Part shown: one piece after another, positions 48,001 to 56,373 of the stretch
How positions within the stretch are numbered: position 1 is the first letter of the stretch
How the letters are laid out: every line of letters starts with the position of its first letter
DNA from: an uncultured Clostridia bacterium
GTDB lineage: Bacteria; Bacillota; Clostridia; Christensenellales; DTU072
Assembly: GCA_934274515.1 (NCBI GenBank)
Contig: CAKQTC010000001.1
Coordinates: 62,001-126,000, forward strand
Direction: 5' to 3'
Length of the DNA: 64,000 nucleotides
Program-made: the position numbers and the translations under genes
Notes under the pieces: model-generated
Told to the model about the DNA's origin: nothing
Seen by the model: the letters and a program-made list of their open reading frames with translations, nothing else
The model's database searches: none

Positions 48001-48974
48001 GCGTCGATAAATTCGGGCGCGGCGGTTCTCTCCGTATAATCGTCGCCGTTTTCTTTTTTGTCGTAAAAAACTATTTTTGCGCCGTAGGGAAGCCCTTTCG
48101 CGCCTGCAACGACTTTTTCGCCGTCGTAAACTTTGTCGATTACGTTAATTCCGTAATCGGAAAGCAAAATCATTCCTTTTTCTATCGTGTATTTACAACT
48201 TAACGAGCCGATTTCTTCATAGTTTTTATCGCTACCGTGAAAAGTCGCGGTAGCGACGTACTCCCCTACCGCTTTCGCAACGTTGTTTTCATACGTCACA
48301 CTCACTCCTTCGGGTAACGTTCCCGAAACGGAAACCACTTGATTCGTACCGTTATACCGAAGCACTCTCGACGGGAAAGACACGCCGGACATATCGTAGC
48401 GCGCCTTTTCGACGGTAAGCACGGCGGTTAAATCGTCACATTCGAGAATATACCCGTCCGGGAGCGTTACTTCCGCGGTAACTTCGTACGTTCCCGCATC
48501 GATCGCACCGTTGAATTCTTTGCCGCCACAGGTGTATTTTATCGACGTTCCTTTCGGGATAACTCCCGTCGGACCGATAAAAAACGCGCTGCCGTCGTAG
48601 ACCGCCGTCGTGTCCGAAAACACGAGTTTTACCCTAACGCCTTTGCTTACGATAACTTTTATACGAACGGTAAACTTATCGGAAGCAACGATTAACGAGC
48701 CTTCGCCCTCATTAAGCGCAACGAGCGTGTTGCCTTTAATCGTCAAAACGTCGGGATTTTCCACGGAATACGCAAGATCCCCGTTTCCTTTTTTTTCCAC
48801 GAGAGTTCTTATATCGATGGTTTGACCGGGTTTCATCGTGACGGTTTCGTTTTTCGCTTCGAGCGACGTTATTTCGCCGTTGCAACCGAAGAAAAGCGCG
48901 GCGAAAATAACCGTTATCGCCGCGACAAACATTCTTATCGTCAATCTTTTTCTATCCAAAGATTTTTCTCTCAC
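45039..48974 (-). CDS. Giant lipoprotein with Big_2-like, MBG-like repeats and a BspA-type leucine-rich repeat end
   Basis: Surface lipoprotein of 1311 aa. The lipobox is LFFGC (C31). A bacterial Ig-like domain follows (about 36-110, TVTMKPGQTIDIRTL). Then about six to seven repeated Ig-like modules of the MBG type (about 115-840), each with a YDG/YNG core (AVYDGSAFF, KVYDGEKVV, KTYDGKES, KTYDGKGI) and a 'GxYxxxAxF' end. From about 905 on, BspA-like leucine-rich repeats (VTSLVIPESVVVIPKHAFFG, SIGKDAFSGCTSL, IPDKVDRIGANAFLNC). BspA LRRs mediate binding to host or other cells in known cases. It begins with GTG 48974, supported by AAGGAG six nt upstream. 43 nt after galT, probably co-transcribed. 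Confidence 0.85.
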   Translation of the reverse strand: MREKSLDRKRLTIRMFVAAITVIFAALFFGCNGEITSLEAKNETVTMKPGQTIDIRTLVEKKGNGDLAYSVENPDVLTIKGNTLVALNEGEGSLIVASDKFTVRIKVIVSKGVRVKLVFSDTTAVYDGSAFFIGPTGVIPKGTSIKYTCGGKEFNGAIDAGTYEVTAEVTLPDGYILECDDLTAVLTVEKARYDMSGVSFPSRVLRYNGTNQVVSVSGTLPEGVSVTYENNVAKAVGEYVATATFHGSDKNYEEIGSLSCKYTIEKGMILLSDYGINVIDKVYDGEKVVAGAKGLPYGAKIVFYDKKENGDDYTERTAAPEFIDAGSYEYYARIFADDDAVNNYAFATDHEILTFDKLADGKNASKYFRIPVRIKKADLESGSLVLRDGNGNSINEIVYGRELTVGSGAAYAVKIENGSPNGVKNEFNGRYTIEYEIKRGEQLVNLNDFGGVLNVGKYEITATYVMPSGYDKNYNAPKTPYLTLTVKQAKYDVRKLKFAQVATEKTYDGKESEFFLEEADEKLEVTYSIKRNGKIADAVLHAGNYEIRAEFAFKDVKLGNNYEKIPALIKTFEVKPDTVELDGVSFNAVSKTYDGKGIIPEITLEKGKTLPDDVSVKYFDKSGNELSEPIVNAGKYSITAVFYYNKGNNEKGDFKFVIGTNEVTELSANFVINKAKYTASDFDEKQVKTEEGKTYRYGMTLKEIAFTGYKADKIKWTYPGEKIGELALVYEGDAATIKGRKFVAEALFNDDEKNYEDYAFKATIYLNPMQLDLTGTTVPDQFIAQKGTTEDVKVHFGSTVYENELIKTVAFSAEGKATVKLVPEKKNNYVVIGQSEFTGVKIYIYNPDEFTFIAGTTVMTKYKGNLTDVVIPYGTTEMASRMFENSYVTSLVIPESVVVIPKHAFFGMTSLDQISFSSLDALNGNKFTDAFGSSKPTSLKVVVSDDDVIAENVFYGANYVKETEYKKKISSIGKDAFSGCTSLTAIKADLTEIKSIGERAFKGCVKLETLVLPSLVGDVGQAVTLRYYFDTSIVNASLKVVSLISKNDFALENNAFTGASKIEKITLKEGLISIGASAFKGVKATVDLSATSVREIADYAFANYSGNEVVLPSNLTKIGSFAFTETKNLFASDGQTFVVPRTVGFIGRRAFYNSKINEIEFERNSAYKEVEDETFFGFSGKKIALPNSVTVLGKKAFASTTAESISIGTAVTHIGDNCFDGGSGKTAKFTSFIIPDKVDRIGANAFLNCPELIKITFESLLPPTQPASTVFATGGAVITFVIKNGANKDKYKEYFERCGISTDRYRISNLL

Positions 48975-49017
48975 CGCTTCTCCTTCACAAAAAACCGATA
49001 GTCGCTTTTCGCCGCTT

Positions 49018-50586
49018 TTATGCGCGCGGTCCCATGGGAGGTCTTCCTCTCCGTTTCGGTTCGTTCGGCATTCCTTTTACGCCTTTTCCCGAAGCGACCG
49101 TCATCATAAACTTATCGAACGCCGCCTGCCCTTCGTCGGTGTTTTTGAACACAGCCGTACATTCGAGTATGCGGAAACACGTTTCGTCCACTCTGTCGAG
49201 TATTGCTTTGCGCGATTCTTCCTCGTTAAGCCCTTTCCCTTCGCTAGCCATCGCCTGTACAAACAAATTAGCGTGTTTGCTAAGCACCGGATCGTCGAAA
49301 ATCTTTTTAAGGTCGGGTTCTTTTTGACGGATTTCTTTCATCAAAGCGTAAAGTTCGCGTTTTAACCGTCCGGGCAGGATAAACAAACCCATCGCCTCGA
49401 TAAGTCCTATCGCCTCTTTCTTGATATTGTGCATATCTTCCGTCGGGTGAAAAATGCCGTAAGGGTGTTTCGCGTCCGTGCGATTGTTCCTTAATATAAG
49501 GTCGATTACGTACTCTCTGCCGTCAACGTACGCTATCGGAGTAACCGCATTGTGACGTTCTTCGCCCGTCGCGCATATTATGTTCACGCTCTCGTCTGAA
49601 TAATTTTCCCACGCTTCGGTAATTTTCCACGCCCTTTCCGCAACCGCAAGACGGTCAAGCCCTTTGACCGTGACTACGCTGTTGTACCAGTTTTTAACGC
49701 CTATGCTGATGCCGTTCGCCGCTTCGTACATCTTGCGCATACCCGCAAAAAACATCGGCAATACCTTTCGTCCGCCTTGATAATGGTCGTGAGCGAGAAT
49801 CGAGCCGCCTACTATCGGAAGAGCGGCGTTCGAGCCGAGAAAATAATGTGGCATTTTGCTGACAAACTCGGTAAGTCGTTTCATTGTGTCAGCCGTTATT
49901 TTCATCGGAATATGCTCGTCACGGAAAACGATGCAATGTTCGTCGTAATAAACGTACGGCGAGTATTGCATGTGCCAGTGTTCGCCGTTTAGCGTAAACG
50001 GAACTACTCTAAGCGTCTGACGAGCAGGGTGTACGGGCGTACCGCAGAACCCTAAATTTTCAAGGCAAATCATACATTTAGGGTATTTCTTTCCCTTGAA
50101 CGCTTTTTCAGCAAGCACCTGTTTGGGGTCCTTTTCGGGCTTTGATAGGTTAATCGTAATCGCGATTTTGCCTTTTGTCCCGTCCGCGTACCAACAAATG
50201 TTTTTCCGTATGTCGTTAAGACGAATATAGTTGTTTTTGATAGATAAATCGTATAAATAGTTCGATGCCTCGATGGGTCCGTATTTATCGTAAACGTTTT
50301 GGAAATTCGTCACGACTTCCCCTGCCGGCGGCGTAACGAAACCGATGATTTTCGTTTCAAACCGCAATTCCGAACCTTCTTCCGCTATGCCGTGTTCGAT
50401 GCCGTAACGTACGAGTTCGTCGGTTATATCTTCGAGCGGACGCGTTTCGGGCTCGACGTCTTCGGGTTCGACTTGAAAAAGTTCGTACAAAGAGTTACGC
50501 GCGTACGTTTTGTCTTCGAGTCCGAGACGAAGTTCTTTTTCTGCATAAAAAAGCAAATCTTCGATGTTTTTAACTGTGCTGTTCAT
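49018..50586 (-). CDS. galT: UDP-glucose--hexose-1-phosphate uridylyltransferase (Firmicutes type)
   Basis: Second Leloir enzyme: exchanges UMP between UDP-glucose and galactose-1-phosphate. 522 aa, the long Firmicutes type. The nucleotidyl-histidine motif is ILAHDHYQGG; other conserved parts are ICLENLGFCGTPVHPARQ and LNGEHWHMQYSPYVYY. The last 13 residues (PKRRGRPPMGPRA) look like an AT-hook and are not part of the catalytic fold. SD AAAAGGAAAAC. Divergent from galK across a 120-nt region. Confidence 0.93.
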   Translation of the reverse strand: MNSTVKNIEDLLFYAEKELRLGLEDKTYARNSLYELFQVEPEDVEPETRPLEDITDELVRYGIEHGIAEEGSELRFETKIIGFVTPPAGEVVTNFQNVYDKYGPIEASNYLYDLSIKNNYIRLNDIRKNICWYADGTKGKIAITINLSKPEKDPKQVLAEKAFKGKKYPKCMICLENLGFCGTPVHPARQTLRVVPFTLNGEHWHMQYSPYVYYDEHCIVFRDEHIPMKITADTMKRLTEFVSKMPHYFLGSNAALPIVGGSILAHDHYQGGRKVLPMFFAGMRKMYEAANGISIGVKNWYNSVVTVKGLDRLAVAERAWKITEAWENYSDESVNIICATGEERHNAVTPIAYVDGREYVIDLILRNNRTDAKHPYGIFHPTEDMHNIKKEAIGLIEAMGLFILPGRLKRELYALMKEIRQKEPDLKKIFDDPVLSKHANLFVQAMASEGKGLNEEESRKAILDRVDETCFRILECTAVFKNTDEGQAAFDKFMMTVASGKGVKGMPNEPKRRGRPPMGPRA

Positions 50587-50639
50587 TACCGTTTTCCTTT
50601 TACTTTCGCTAAATATATCGTCTTGTACGCAAAGTTTTG

Positions 50640-50668
50640 TTGCTAATATTTTTTTTGCGTGTTATACT
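50640..50668 (+). promoter_or_regulatory. Promoter of galK-pncB
   Basis: -35 TTGCTA (50640-50645), 17-bp spacer, -10 TATACT (50663-50668). The leader is about 32 nt with SD AGGAG. No clear partner promoter for galT was found on the other strand. Confidence 0.55.
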
Positions 50669-50706
50669 GTTTTTACCTAATCAAGTATAACATACAGGAG
50701 CGCAAT

Positions 50707-51954
50707 ATGGCAAGGACTTTAACGAAAGAAACGCTTTGGGCTAACCCCGTTTTTCTCTCTTTTGCAAAAAAATTATACAGCGCGGATCTTAAATCTGTCT
50801 GTGCTAGATACGCCGCTCTCGCGGAAGGACTAGACGGAGATATCCGCTTGTTTTCTTCCCCCGGCAGAGCGGAACTCGTCGGTAACCACACCGACCACAA
50901 CCACGGCTTGGTTATCGCAGGTTCCATCGATCTCGACGTCGCTTGTGCGGCGGTAAAAACCGACGACGGCATAATTACCGTGGTAAGCGAAGGTTACGAC
51001 CCGTTCACCGTAAACGTAAACGACCTTCCCGTAGACGGGCAACTCTTCGGCAGCACGAAAGCACTCGTCCGCGGCGTCGTAAAAGGCTTTATCAACAACG
51101 GTTATAACGTCGGCGGTTTCACCGCACACGCGTCCAGTAATATTTTTAAGGGCGCAGGCGTGAGCAGCAGTGCCGCGTTCGAACTCCTCATCTGCGAAAT
51201 TTTGAACAAACTCTACAACGACGGCAAAATCGGTTACACCGAAAAAGCGATTATCTCGCGCTTTGCGGAGAACGTATACTTCGGCAAACCGTCGGGACTT
51301 ATGGACCAACTCACCATCTCTCGCGGCGACGTCAGTTTTATGAACTTCGGCACGGAAATCCCTACCGCGGAAACCGCCGACTGGAACTTCGACGACGTTT
51401 CGCTCGTGATTATCAACTGCGGCGGAGACCACTGCAATCTCACCGGAGAATACTCCGCAATTCGCTCGGAAATGGAATCGGTCGCCGCTTACTTCGATAA
51501 AAAGGTTTTAGGCGACGTCAACGAAGAAAAATTCAAAGCCGCCATCCCCGATTTAAGACACAAATTTTCAGGAAGAGCCGTCCTCCGCTCCATTCACTTC
51601 TTTGAAGAAAACCATAGAGTAAGAGATACCGAAAAAGCAATAATAAACGGCAATAAAGCCGCGTTCCTCAAAAATATTACCGAAAGCGGTTTGTCAAGTT
51701 ATATGCTACTCCAAAACTGCTATCCGGCAGGCGACGTTCTTCAACCCGTTTCGCTTGCTCTCGCAATCGCCTTTAGACACGACGATACTCTTGCTTGCAG
51801 AGTCCACGGAGGCGGATTTGCGGGTACTATACTTGCGTTTGTGGATACCGTAAACAGCGCTTCATACGTAAAAGAAATGGCTAAAATATTCGGCGACGAA
51901 AACGTATTTTGCATTAAAATAAGAAAACTCGGCGCAACGGAAATCGAGTATTGA
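50707..51954 (+). CDS. galK: Galactokinase
   Basis: First Leloir enzyme: phosphorylates alpha-galactose with ATP. 415 aa from ATG 50707 (SD AGGAG); an upstream in-frame Met at 50659 lies in the promoter. GHMP-kinase motifs: galactose signature GRAELVGNHTDHNHG (about 55-69), the ATP loop FKGAGVSSSAAFE, and the C-terminal CRVHGGGFAGTILAF. Length is slightly above the common 385-400. pncB follows 26 nt later. Confidence 0.94.
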   Translation: MARTLTKETLWANPVFLSFAKKLYSADLKSVCARYAALAEGLDGDIRLFSSPGRAELVGNHTDHNHGLVIAGSIDLDVACAAVKTDDGIITVVSEGYDPFTVNVNDLPVDGQLFGSTKALVRGVVKGFINNGYNVGGFTAHASSNIFKGAGVSSSAAFELLICEILNKLYNDGKIGYTEKAIISRFAENVYFGKPSGLMDQLTISRGDVSFMNFGTEIPTAETADWNFDDVSLVIINCGGDHCNLTGEYSAIRSEMESVAAYFDKKVLGDVNEEKFKAAIPDLRHKFSGRAVLRSIHFFEENHRVRDTEKAIINGNKAAFLKNITESGLSSYMLLQNCYPAGDVLQPVSLALAIAFRHDDTLACRVHGGGFAGTILAFVDTVNSASYVKEMAKIFGDENVFCIKIRKLGATEIEY

Positions 51955-51980
51955 TATCGAGTATAAAAAAAGGAGTAACA

Positions 51981-53411
51981 ATGAGAAACCTTACAATGCT
52001 GACCGACCTGTACCAACTCACTATGATGAACGCGTACATGCAGACGGGCAAAGACGACGTAATGAGTAACTTCGACGTATTTTATCGTCAAAAAGAATAT
52101 CTCGACTTCGCGATATGCGCGGGGCTCGAACAAGTAATCGACTACGTCAACAATCTTCACTTTGAAGACGACGACGTAGAGTATCTCCGTTCTCTCGGAA
52201 TTTTCGGAGAAGATTTTCTCGAACGGTTAAAATCTTTCCGTTTTACCGGTTCGATTTGCGCAATAAGAGAAGGCGAAGTAATCTTCCCGGGAGAACCGAT
52301 TTTGACGGTCACCGCACCGCTTTTTCAAGCGCAGTTGGTGGAAACCGCCATTCTTAACATCATCAACCACCAAACTTTGATTGCTACGAAAGCGTTTAAG
52401 ATTTGCCACGAAGCAAAAGGCGTGGTAATGGAGTTCGGACTACGAAGAGCGCAAGGTCCGGACGCCGGTATATACGGCGCGCGCGCGGCGATTATCGGCG
52501 GTTGTGCGTCTACGAGCAACGTGCTTACCGCTAAGATGTACGGCGTTCCTTGCGCAGGCACGCACGCGCACAGTTGGGTAATGAGTTTCGACACGGAACT
52601 CGAAGCGTTTAGAGAATACGCGAGAATTTATCCGAACAACTGCCTGTTGCTCGTCGATACTTACGACACGCTCCGTTCGGGTATTCCAAACGCGATTAAG
52701 GTGTTCGACGAAATGAAAGCGAAAGGGCTAAAACCGCTCGGCATAAGGCTTGACAGCGGCGACCTTGCGTACCTTACGAAAAAGGCGCGTAAGATGCTTG
52801 ACGACGCGGGACACTCCGATTGCAAAATCTGCGTAAGCGGCGATCTCGACGAATACATTTTGTCGTCGCTCGACCAGCAGGGCGCAAAAATCGACAGTTA
52901 CGGCGTAGGCACCAAACTCATCACGTCGTCCTTGGTCCCCGCTCTCGGCGGCGTTTACAAACTAAGCGCACTCGAAGAAAACGGACACTGGGAAGCGAAA
53001 ATCAAACTTTCGGACACTACGGAAAAAATCACGAACCCGGGAATAAAAACGACTTACAGAATTTACGACGAAGACAGAATGGCTTTCGCCGACTTGATTT
53101 GTTTGAAAAACGAAGTTTTCGACACAACAAAACCGCTCACTCTGTTCCACCCGATAGAAACGTGGAAAAAAACCACGATAGAAAAATACTCTATGCGTAA
53201 CTTGATGGTAGAAGTTTTCAAAGACGGGAAACAAGTCTATACGTCGCCGTCGCTTAAAGAAATCGCGGAATATTCGAGACTGGTTAGAAGCGAATTTTGG
53301 GAAGAATACCTACGTCTTATGAACCCGAACATCTATAAAGTGGACCTTAGCGACTCGCTGTACAACCTGAAAAAGTTTCTCACTTTCTCTCACAGCGCAA
53401 AAAAACAATAA
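51981..53411 (+). CDS. pncB: Nicotinate phosphoribosyltransferase
   Basis: Makes nicotinate mononucleotide from nicotinate and PRPP in NAD salvage. 476 aa from ATG 51981, supported by AAAGGAG; an upstream in-frame start overlaps galK. Motifs include MLTDLYQLTMMNAY at the start, the catalytic region FGLRRAQGPDAGIYGARAA, GTHAHSWVMSF and IRLDSGDLAYL. The length is that of the larger bacterial type. Placed behind galK, but no metabolic link is evident. Followed by a long hairpin terminator. Confidence 0.93.
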   Translation: MRNLTMLTDLYQLTMMNAYMQTGKDDVMSNFDVFYRQKEYLDFAICAGLEQVIDYVNNLHFEDDDVEYLRSLGIFGEDFLERLKSFRFTGSICAIREGEVIFPGEPILTVTAPLFQAQLVETAILNIINHQTLIATKAFKICHEAKGVVMEFGLRRAQGPDAGIYGARAAIIGGCASTSNVLTAKMYGVPCAGTHAHSWVMSFDTELEAFREYARIYPNNCLLLVDTYDTLRSGIPNAIKVFDEMKAKGLKPLGIRLDSGDLAYLTKKARKMLDDAGHSDCKICVSGDLDEYILSSLDQQGAKIDSYGVGTKLITSSLVPALGGVYKLSALEENGHWEAKIKLSDTTEKITNPGIKTTYRIYDEDRMAFADLICLKNEVFDTTKPLTLFHPIETWKKTTIEKYSMRNLMVEVFKDGKQVYTSPSLKEIAEYSRLVRSEFWEEYLRLMNPNIYKVDLSDSLYNLKKFLTFSHSAKKQ

Positions 53412-53418
53412 ATAACAT

Positions 53419-53506
53419 AAAAAGCATACTTTACGTCGTCTTGTTTTTCGCCCACCGCTCTAACGGCGTGCGATAGGAACAATTACCGAGAAAGTATGCT
53501 TTTTTT
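53419..53506. terminator. Long-looped palindrome between pncB and comF
   Basis: A 14-nt arm AAAAAGCATACTTT (53419-53432) is the exact complement of 53491-53504, with about 58 nt between and T or A runs at both ends. It can end both convergent transcripts. The inner part can form a smaller CGCC/GGCG stem, so a small structured RNA or miniature repeat element is also possible. Confidence 0.6.
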
Positions 53507-53537
53507 ATTAACGCTATTCGATTTGTTTTCGGATATT

Positions 53538-54191
53538 TTATGCCCTTGCAAACGTAAAACACAAGATTTCTTTCGGGTTTGCTTGGCTTAACGCGGCGGC
53601 GCAGGCGTTCATCGTTGCGCCCGTGGTCACCAGGTCGTCGATAAGCAGCACCCTTTTCCCGATTATTTTTTCTTTCTTGTCGCAAACGAACGCGTTTTCT
53701 ACGTTACGTTTTCTGTCTTCGATGTTTACGTCGGTTTGGTCGTGCGCTTTCCCTACGCGTTTAAGCGCGTTCGCTACGGGCAATTCGAGTTCTTCCGACA
53801 AAAACGTCGCCGTGTGTTTCATATGGTCGTAACCCCTTTTTCGAAGATTGCTCTTTGAACAGGGAACGTACGCTATGCAATCGCATCCTTTTCCGATGAT
53901 TTTATACAATTCGGCAATGTATTTTGCCATCGGTCGCGTTAGATGCGGAGCGTCGCTGTCTTTCGCTCGCAAAATGATTTTTCTCGCTAGCCCGTTGTAC
54001 GAAAACGCGGAATAAACCGTCCGCTCTCCGTACGAAGCGTCGAATTTTTCGTTTTGTTCCATCGCCGACGCACATTCAAAACATAACCCGTTTATGTCGT
54101 CGTTTATCTCCTTGTCACAATAAAGACAAGTTACGCCCGTCGGAAACAGGCTATCCAAAACCGCGTCGATTAATCTCTTAATACCCTTCAT
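53538..54191 (-). CDS. comF: ComF family phosphoribosyltransferase-like protein
   Basis: 217 aa. An N-terminal four-cysteine zinc site (CLYCDKEI, LCFECAS, residues about 22-41) is followed by a PRTase fold with the PRPP loop RVLLIDDLVTTGAT (about 180-193) and VPCSKSNLRKRGYDHM. ComF proteins are needed for DNA uptake in competent bacteria, but homologues occur widely in non-competent ones. It starts 14 nt inside recD2, and so is coupled to that helicase; together they suggest DNA processing. Confidence 0.9.
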   Translation of the reverse strand: MKGIKRLIDAVLDSLFPTGVTCLYCDKEINDDINGLCFECASAMEQNEKFDASYGERTVYSAFSYNGLARKIILRAKDSDAPHLTRPMAKYIAELYKIIGKGCDCIAYVPCSKSNLRKRGYDHMKHTATFLSEELELPVANALKRVGKAHDQTDVNIEDRKRNVENAFVCDKKEKIIGKRVLLIDDLVTTGATMNACAAALSQANPKEILCFTFARA

Positions 54192-56373
54192 TTCCCCACA
54201 AAAGTTCTGCTTTGCCTCTATTTTTTAGTAGTAAATGCCGTAAAAGCGAATAGCGTTTCGCCGTGTAAGTATTGTTTATCGCATACCTAAGCGTGCTTTC
54301 GTCTCCGATAATTACCACCATTTTTTTCGCTCGCGTAACCGCCGTATAAATAAGGTTACGCGTGAGCAACATCGGCGAAATGCGCCCCAAAACAATCACA
54401 ACGACGGGAAATTCGCTTCCCTGCGATTTATGTACGCTTATACAATACGCCAAAGTAAGTTCGTCAAGCGCGCTTCCGTCGTAGTTTACCGTGCGCCCGT
54501 CGTCGTATTCGACGGTGATTCCGTCTTTCCTTACGCAATCGACTATTCCTATATCGCCGTTAAAAACGCCCGTCCCTTTCCTGTCCGCACCAAACTTCTT
54601 TGTCCACTCTAATTGATAGTTGTTCGATGTCTGCATAACCCTGTCCCCTACGCGGAACTTCTCGTCCTTATGCCTATACTCCGCTCCGTACGGGTTCAAT
54701 TCTTCTTGTAACAATGCGTTCAATACTTCCACTCCGATTTCGCTTTTCTTTACCGGAGTAAGCACTTGCACGTCTTTTTCATCCACGCTCATAAATTTCG
54801 GTATGCGAGTTTTTACCATAGTTAAAACGTCATTTTGGATACTCTTAATATCGGTTTTGGTAGACATAAAAAAGTCTTTTGCGTCTTTTACTATCGGCAT
54901 CTCGCCGCGGTTTATCCTATGCGCGTTACTTACGATGTTACTTCTTACCGACTGTCTGTAAACTTCGGTAAGGAAAACTACGTTTATTATTCCGCTGTTT
55001 ATTACGTCGCTTAAAATGTTGCCGCAGGCGACGCTCGGAAGTTGGTCTTTATCTCCTACGAGTACGAGTCGCGCGCCGAGCGGAATTGCTTTGACGAGGG
55101 CGGAAAAGATATAAATATCCGCCATACTTATTTCGTCCACGATAATTACGTCCGCATTAAGCGGTGAACTTTCGTCGTAGCACGCGTGGTTGCTTATTCC
55201 GTCCATACCCAGCAGGCGGTGTATGGTCTTTGCTTCTACTCCCGTCGCTTCCATCATACGTTTACTCGCCCTACCCGTCGGTGCGCACAACGCGGCTTTT
55301 TTTCCGCGGTTTTCGAGAATCGTGACTATGCCTTTGATAAGCGTCGTCTTTCCCGTCCCCGGTCCGCCCGTTATTACGCTGACGCCGTTATCGAACACGC
55401 TTTTTATCGCCGCTCTTTGCGTAACGTCGAGTATTACGTCCGTTTGTCGTTCAAATACTTCGAGTTCTCTTGTCACGTCAACGTCGTTTTTTTGAACCGT
55501 CAAATTAAGTTTAACGAGTTTTGCGGCGATTAAATTTTCGGTATTGTAATTAAGGCTGCTCGCAACGAGTATTTGCCCGTCTACTTCTTCTTTTTTCAAA
55601 TCGAACATCCCGAAGTAGCAGTTTTCCACGAGGCTTTTGTCTATGTCGAGCAATTTCGTTGCGTCGTTTATCACGGTTTCCTGCGGCAAACAGGTGTGTC
55701 CGCCTTTTGCCGCTCCGTCGCTTAAAACGTGTTTTATCCCTGCCGATATCCGAAACTCGCTGTTTCTCGCAAGTCCGATATTGAGCGCGATTTTGTCCGC
55801 TTTCACAAATCCCACTCCCTCGATGTCGGTGACGAGAACATATGGATTTGCTTTAAGCACGTCTATCGTGCTTTCTCCGTATTTTCGGTAGATTTTAAGC
55901 GCAAGGTTCATCGAAACGTCGTGTTTTTGCAAAAAAAGAATGCTCTCTTTCATTCTGCGCGTTTCTTCGTAACACGCGATAATTTCCATAAGTTTTTTTC
56001 GCCCTATCCCGCTGACTTCGATTAGTCTTTCGGGGCAGTCGTCGAGTATATCGAGCGTTGCCGAACCGAATTTATTCACGATTTCTTTCGCAAGTTTTTC
56101 CCCTATCCCCTTGAAGAGTCCGCTCGACAGGTATTTAACAATCCCGTACGGGTCTTCGGGGCGAACGAACTCCACGTCCGTCACCGCAAACTGCTCGCCG
56201 TATTTACGATTTTCTTTGAAATCTCCCGATATTTTCAGCAGTTCGCCTTCGCTTATAGGCGGAAAAATGCCGACCGCGACAAAAACGTCGCTATCGGCAT
56301 CGAAAAGTACTACGGTATAACCGTTTTCTTCGTTTGAATAAATTATCTCGGCTACTTTCCCTGTATACGTCAT
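54178..56373 (-). CDS. recD2: SF1B DNA helicase RecD2
   Basis: 5'-3' DNA helicase of the RecD2 type, which works without RecBC and limits replication-fork and recombination damage. 731 aa. The N-terminal OB and HhH region has GIGEKLAKEIVNKFG and EVSGIGRKKLMEI. Helicase motifs: I ITGGPGTGKTT, Ia CAPTGRASKRM, II VIIVDEISM, III VLVGDKDQLPSV, IV VYRQS, V/VI YCISVHKSQGSEF and YTAVTRAKK. Start overlaps the metK stop (ATGA), stop overlaps comF. Confidence 0.95.
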   Translation of the reverse strand: MTYTGKVAEIIYSNEENGYTVVLFDADSDVFVAVGIFPPISEGELLKISGDFKENRKYGEQFAVTDVEFVRPEDPYGIVKYLSSGLFKGIGEKLAKEIVNKFGSATLDILDDCPERLIEVSGIGRKKLMEIIACYEETRRMKESILFLQKHDVSMNLALKIYRKYGESTIDVLKANPYVLVTDIEGVGFVKADKIALNIGLARNSEFRISAGIKHVLSDGAAKGGHTCLPQETVINDATKLLDIDKSLVENCYFGMFDLKKEEVDGQILVASSLNYNTENLIAAKLVKLNLTVQKNDVDVTRELEVFERQTDVILDVTQRAAIKSVFDNGVSVITGGPGTGKTTLIKGIVTILENRGKKAALCAPTGRASKRMMEATGVEAKTIHRLLGMDGISNHACYDESSPLNADVIIVDEISMADIYIFSALVKAIPLGARLVLVGDKDQLPSVACGNILSDVINSGIINVVFLTEVYRQSVRSNIVSNAHRINRGEMPIVKDAKDFFMSTKTDIKSIQNDVLTMVKTRIPKFMSVDEKDVQVLTPVKKSEIGVEVLNALLQEELNPYGAEYRHKDEKFRVGDRVMQTSNNYQLEWTKKFGADRKGTGVFNGDIGIVDCVRKDGITVEYDDGRTVNYDGSALDELTLAYCISVHKSQGSEFPVVVIVLGRISPMLLTRNLIYTAVTRAKKMVVIIGDESTLRYAINNTYTAKRYSLLRHLLLKNRGKAELLWGNEGY

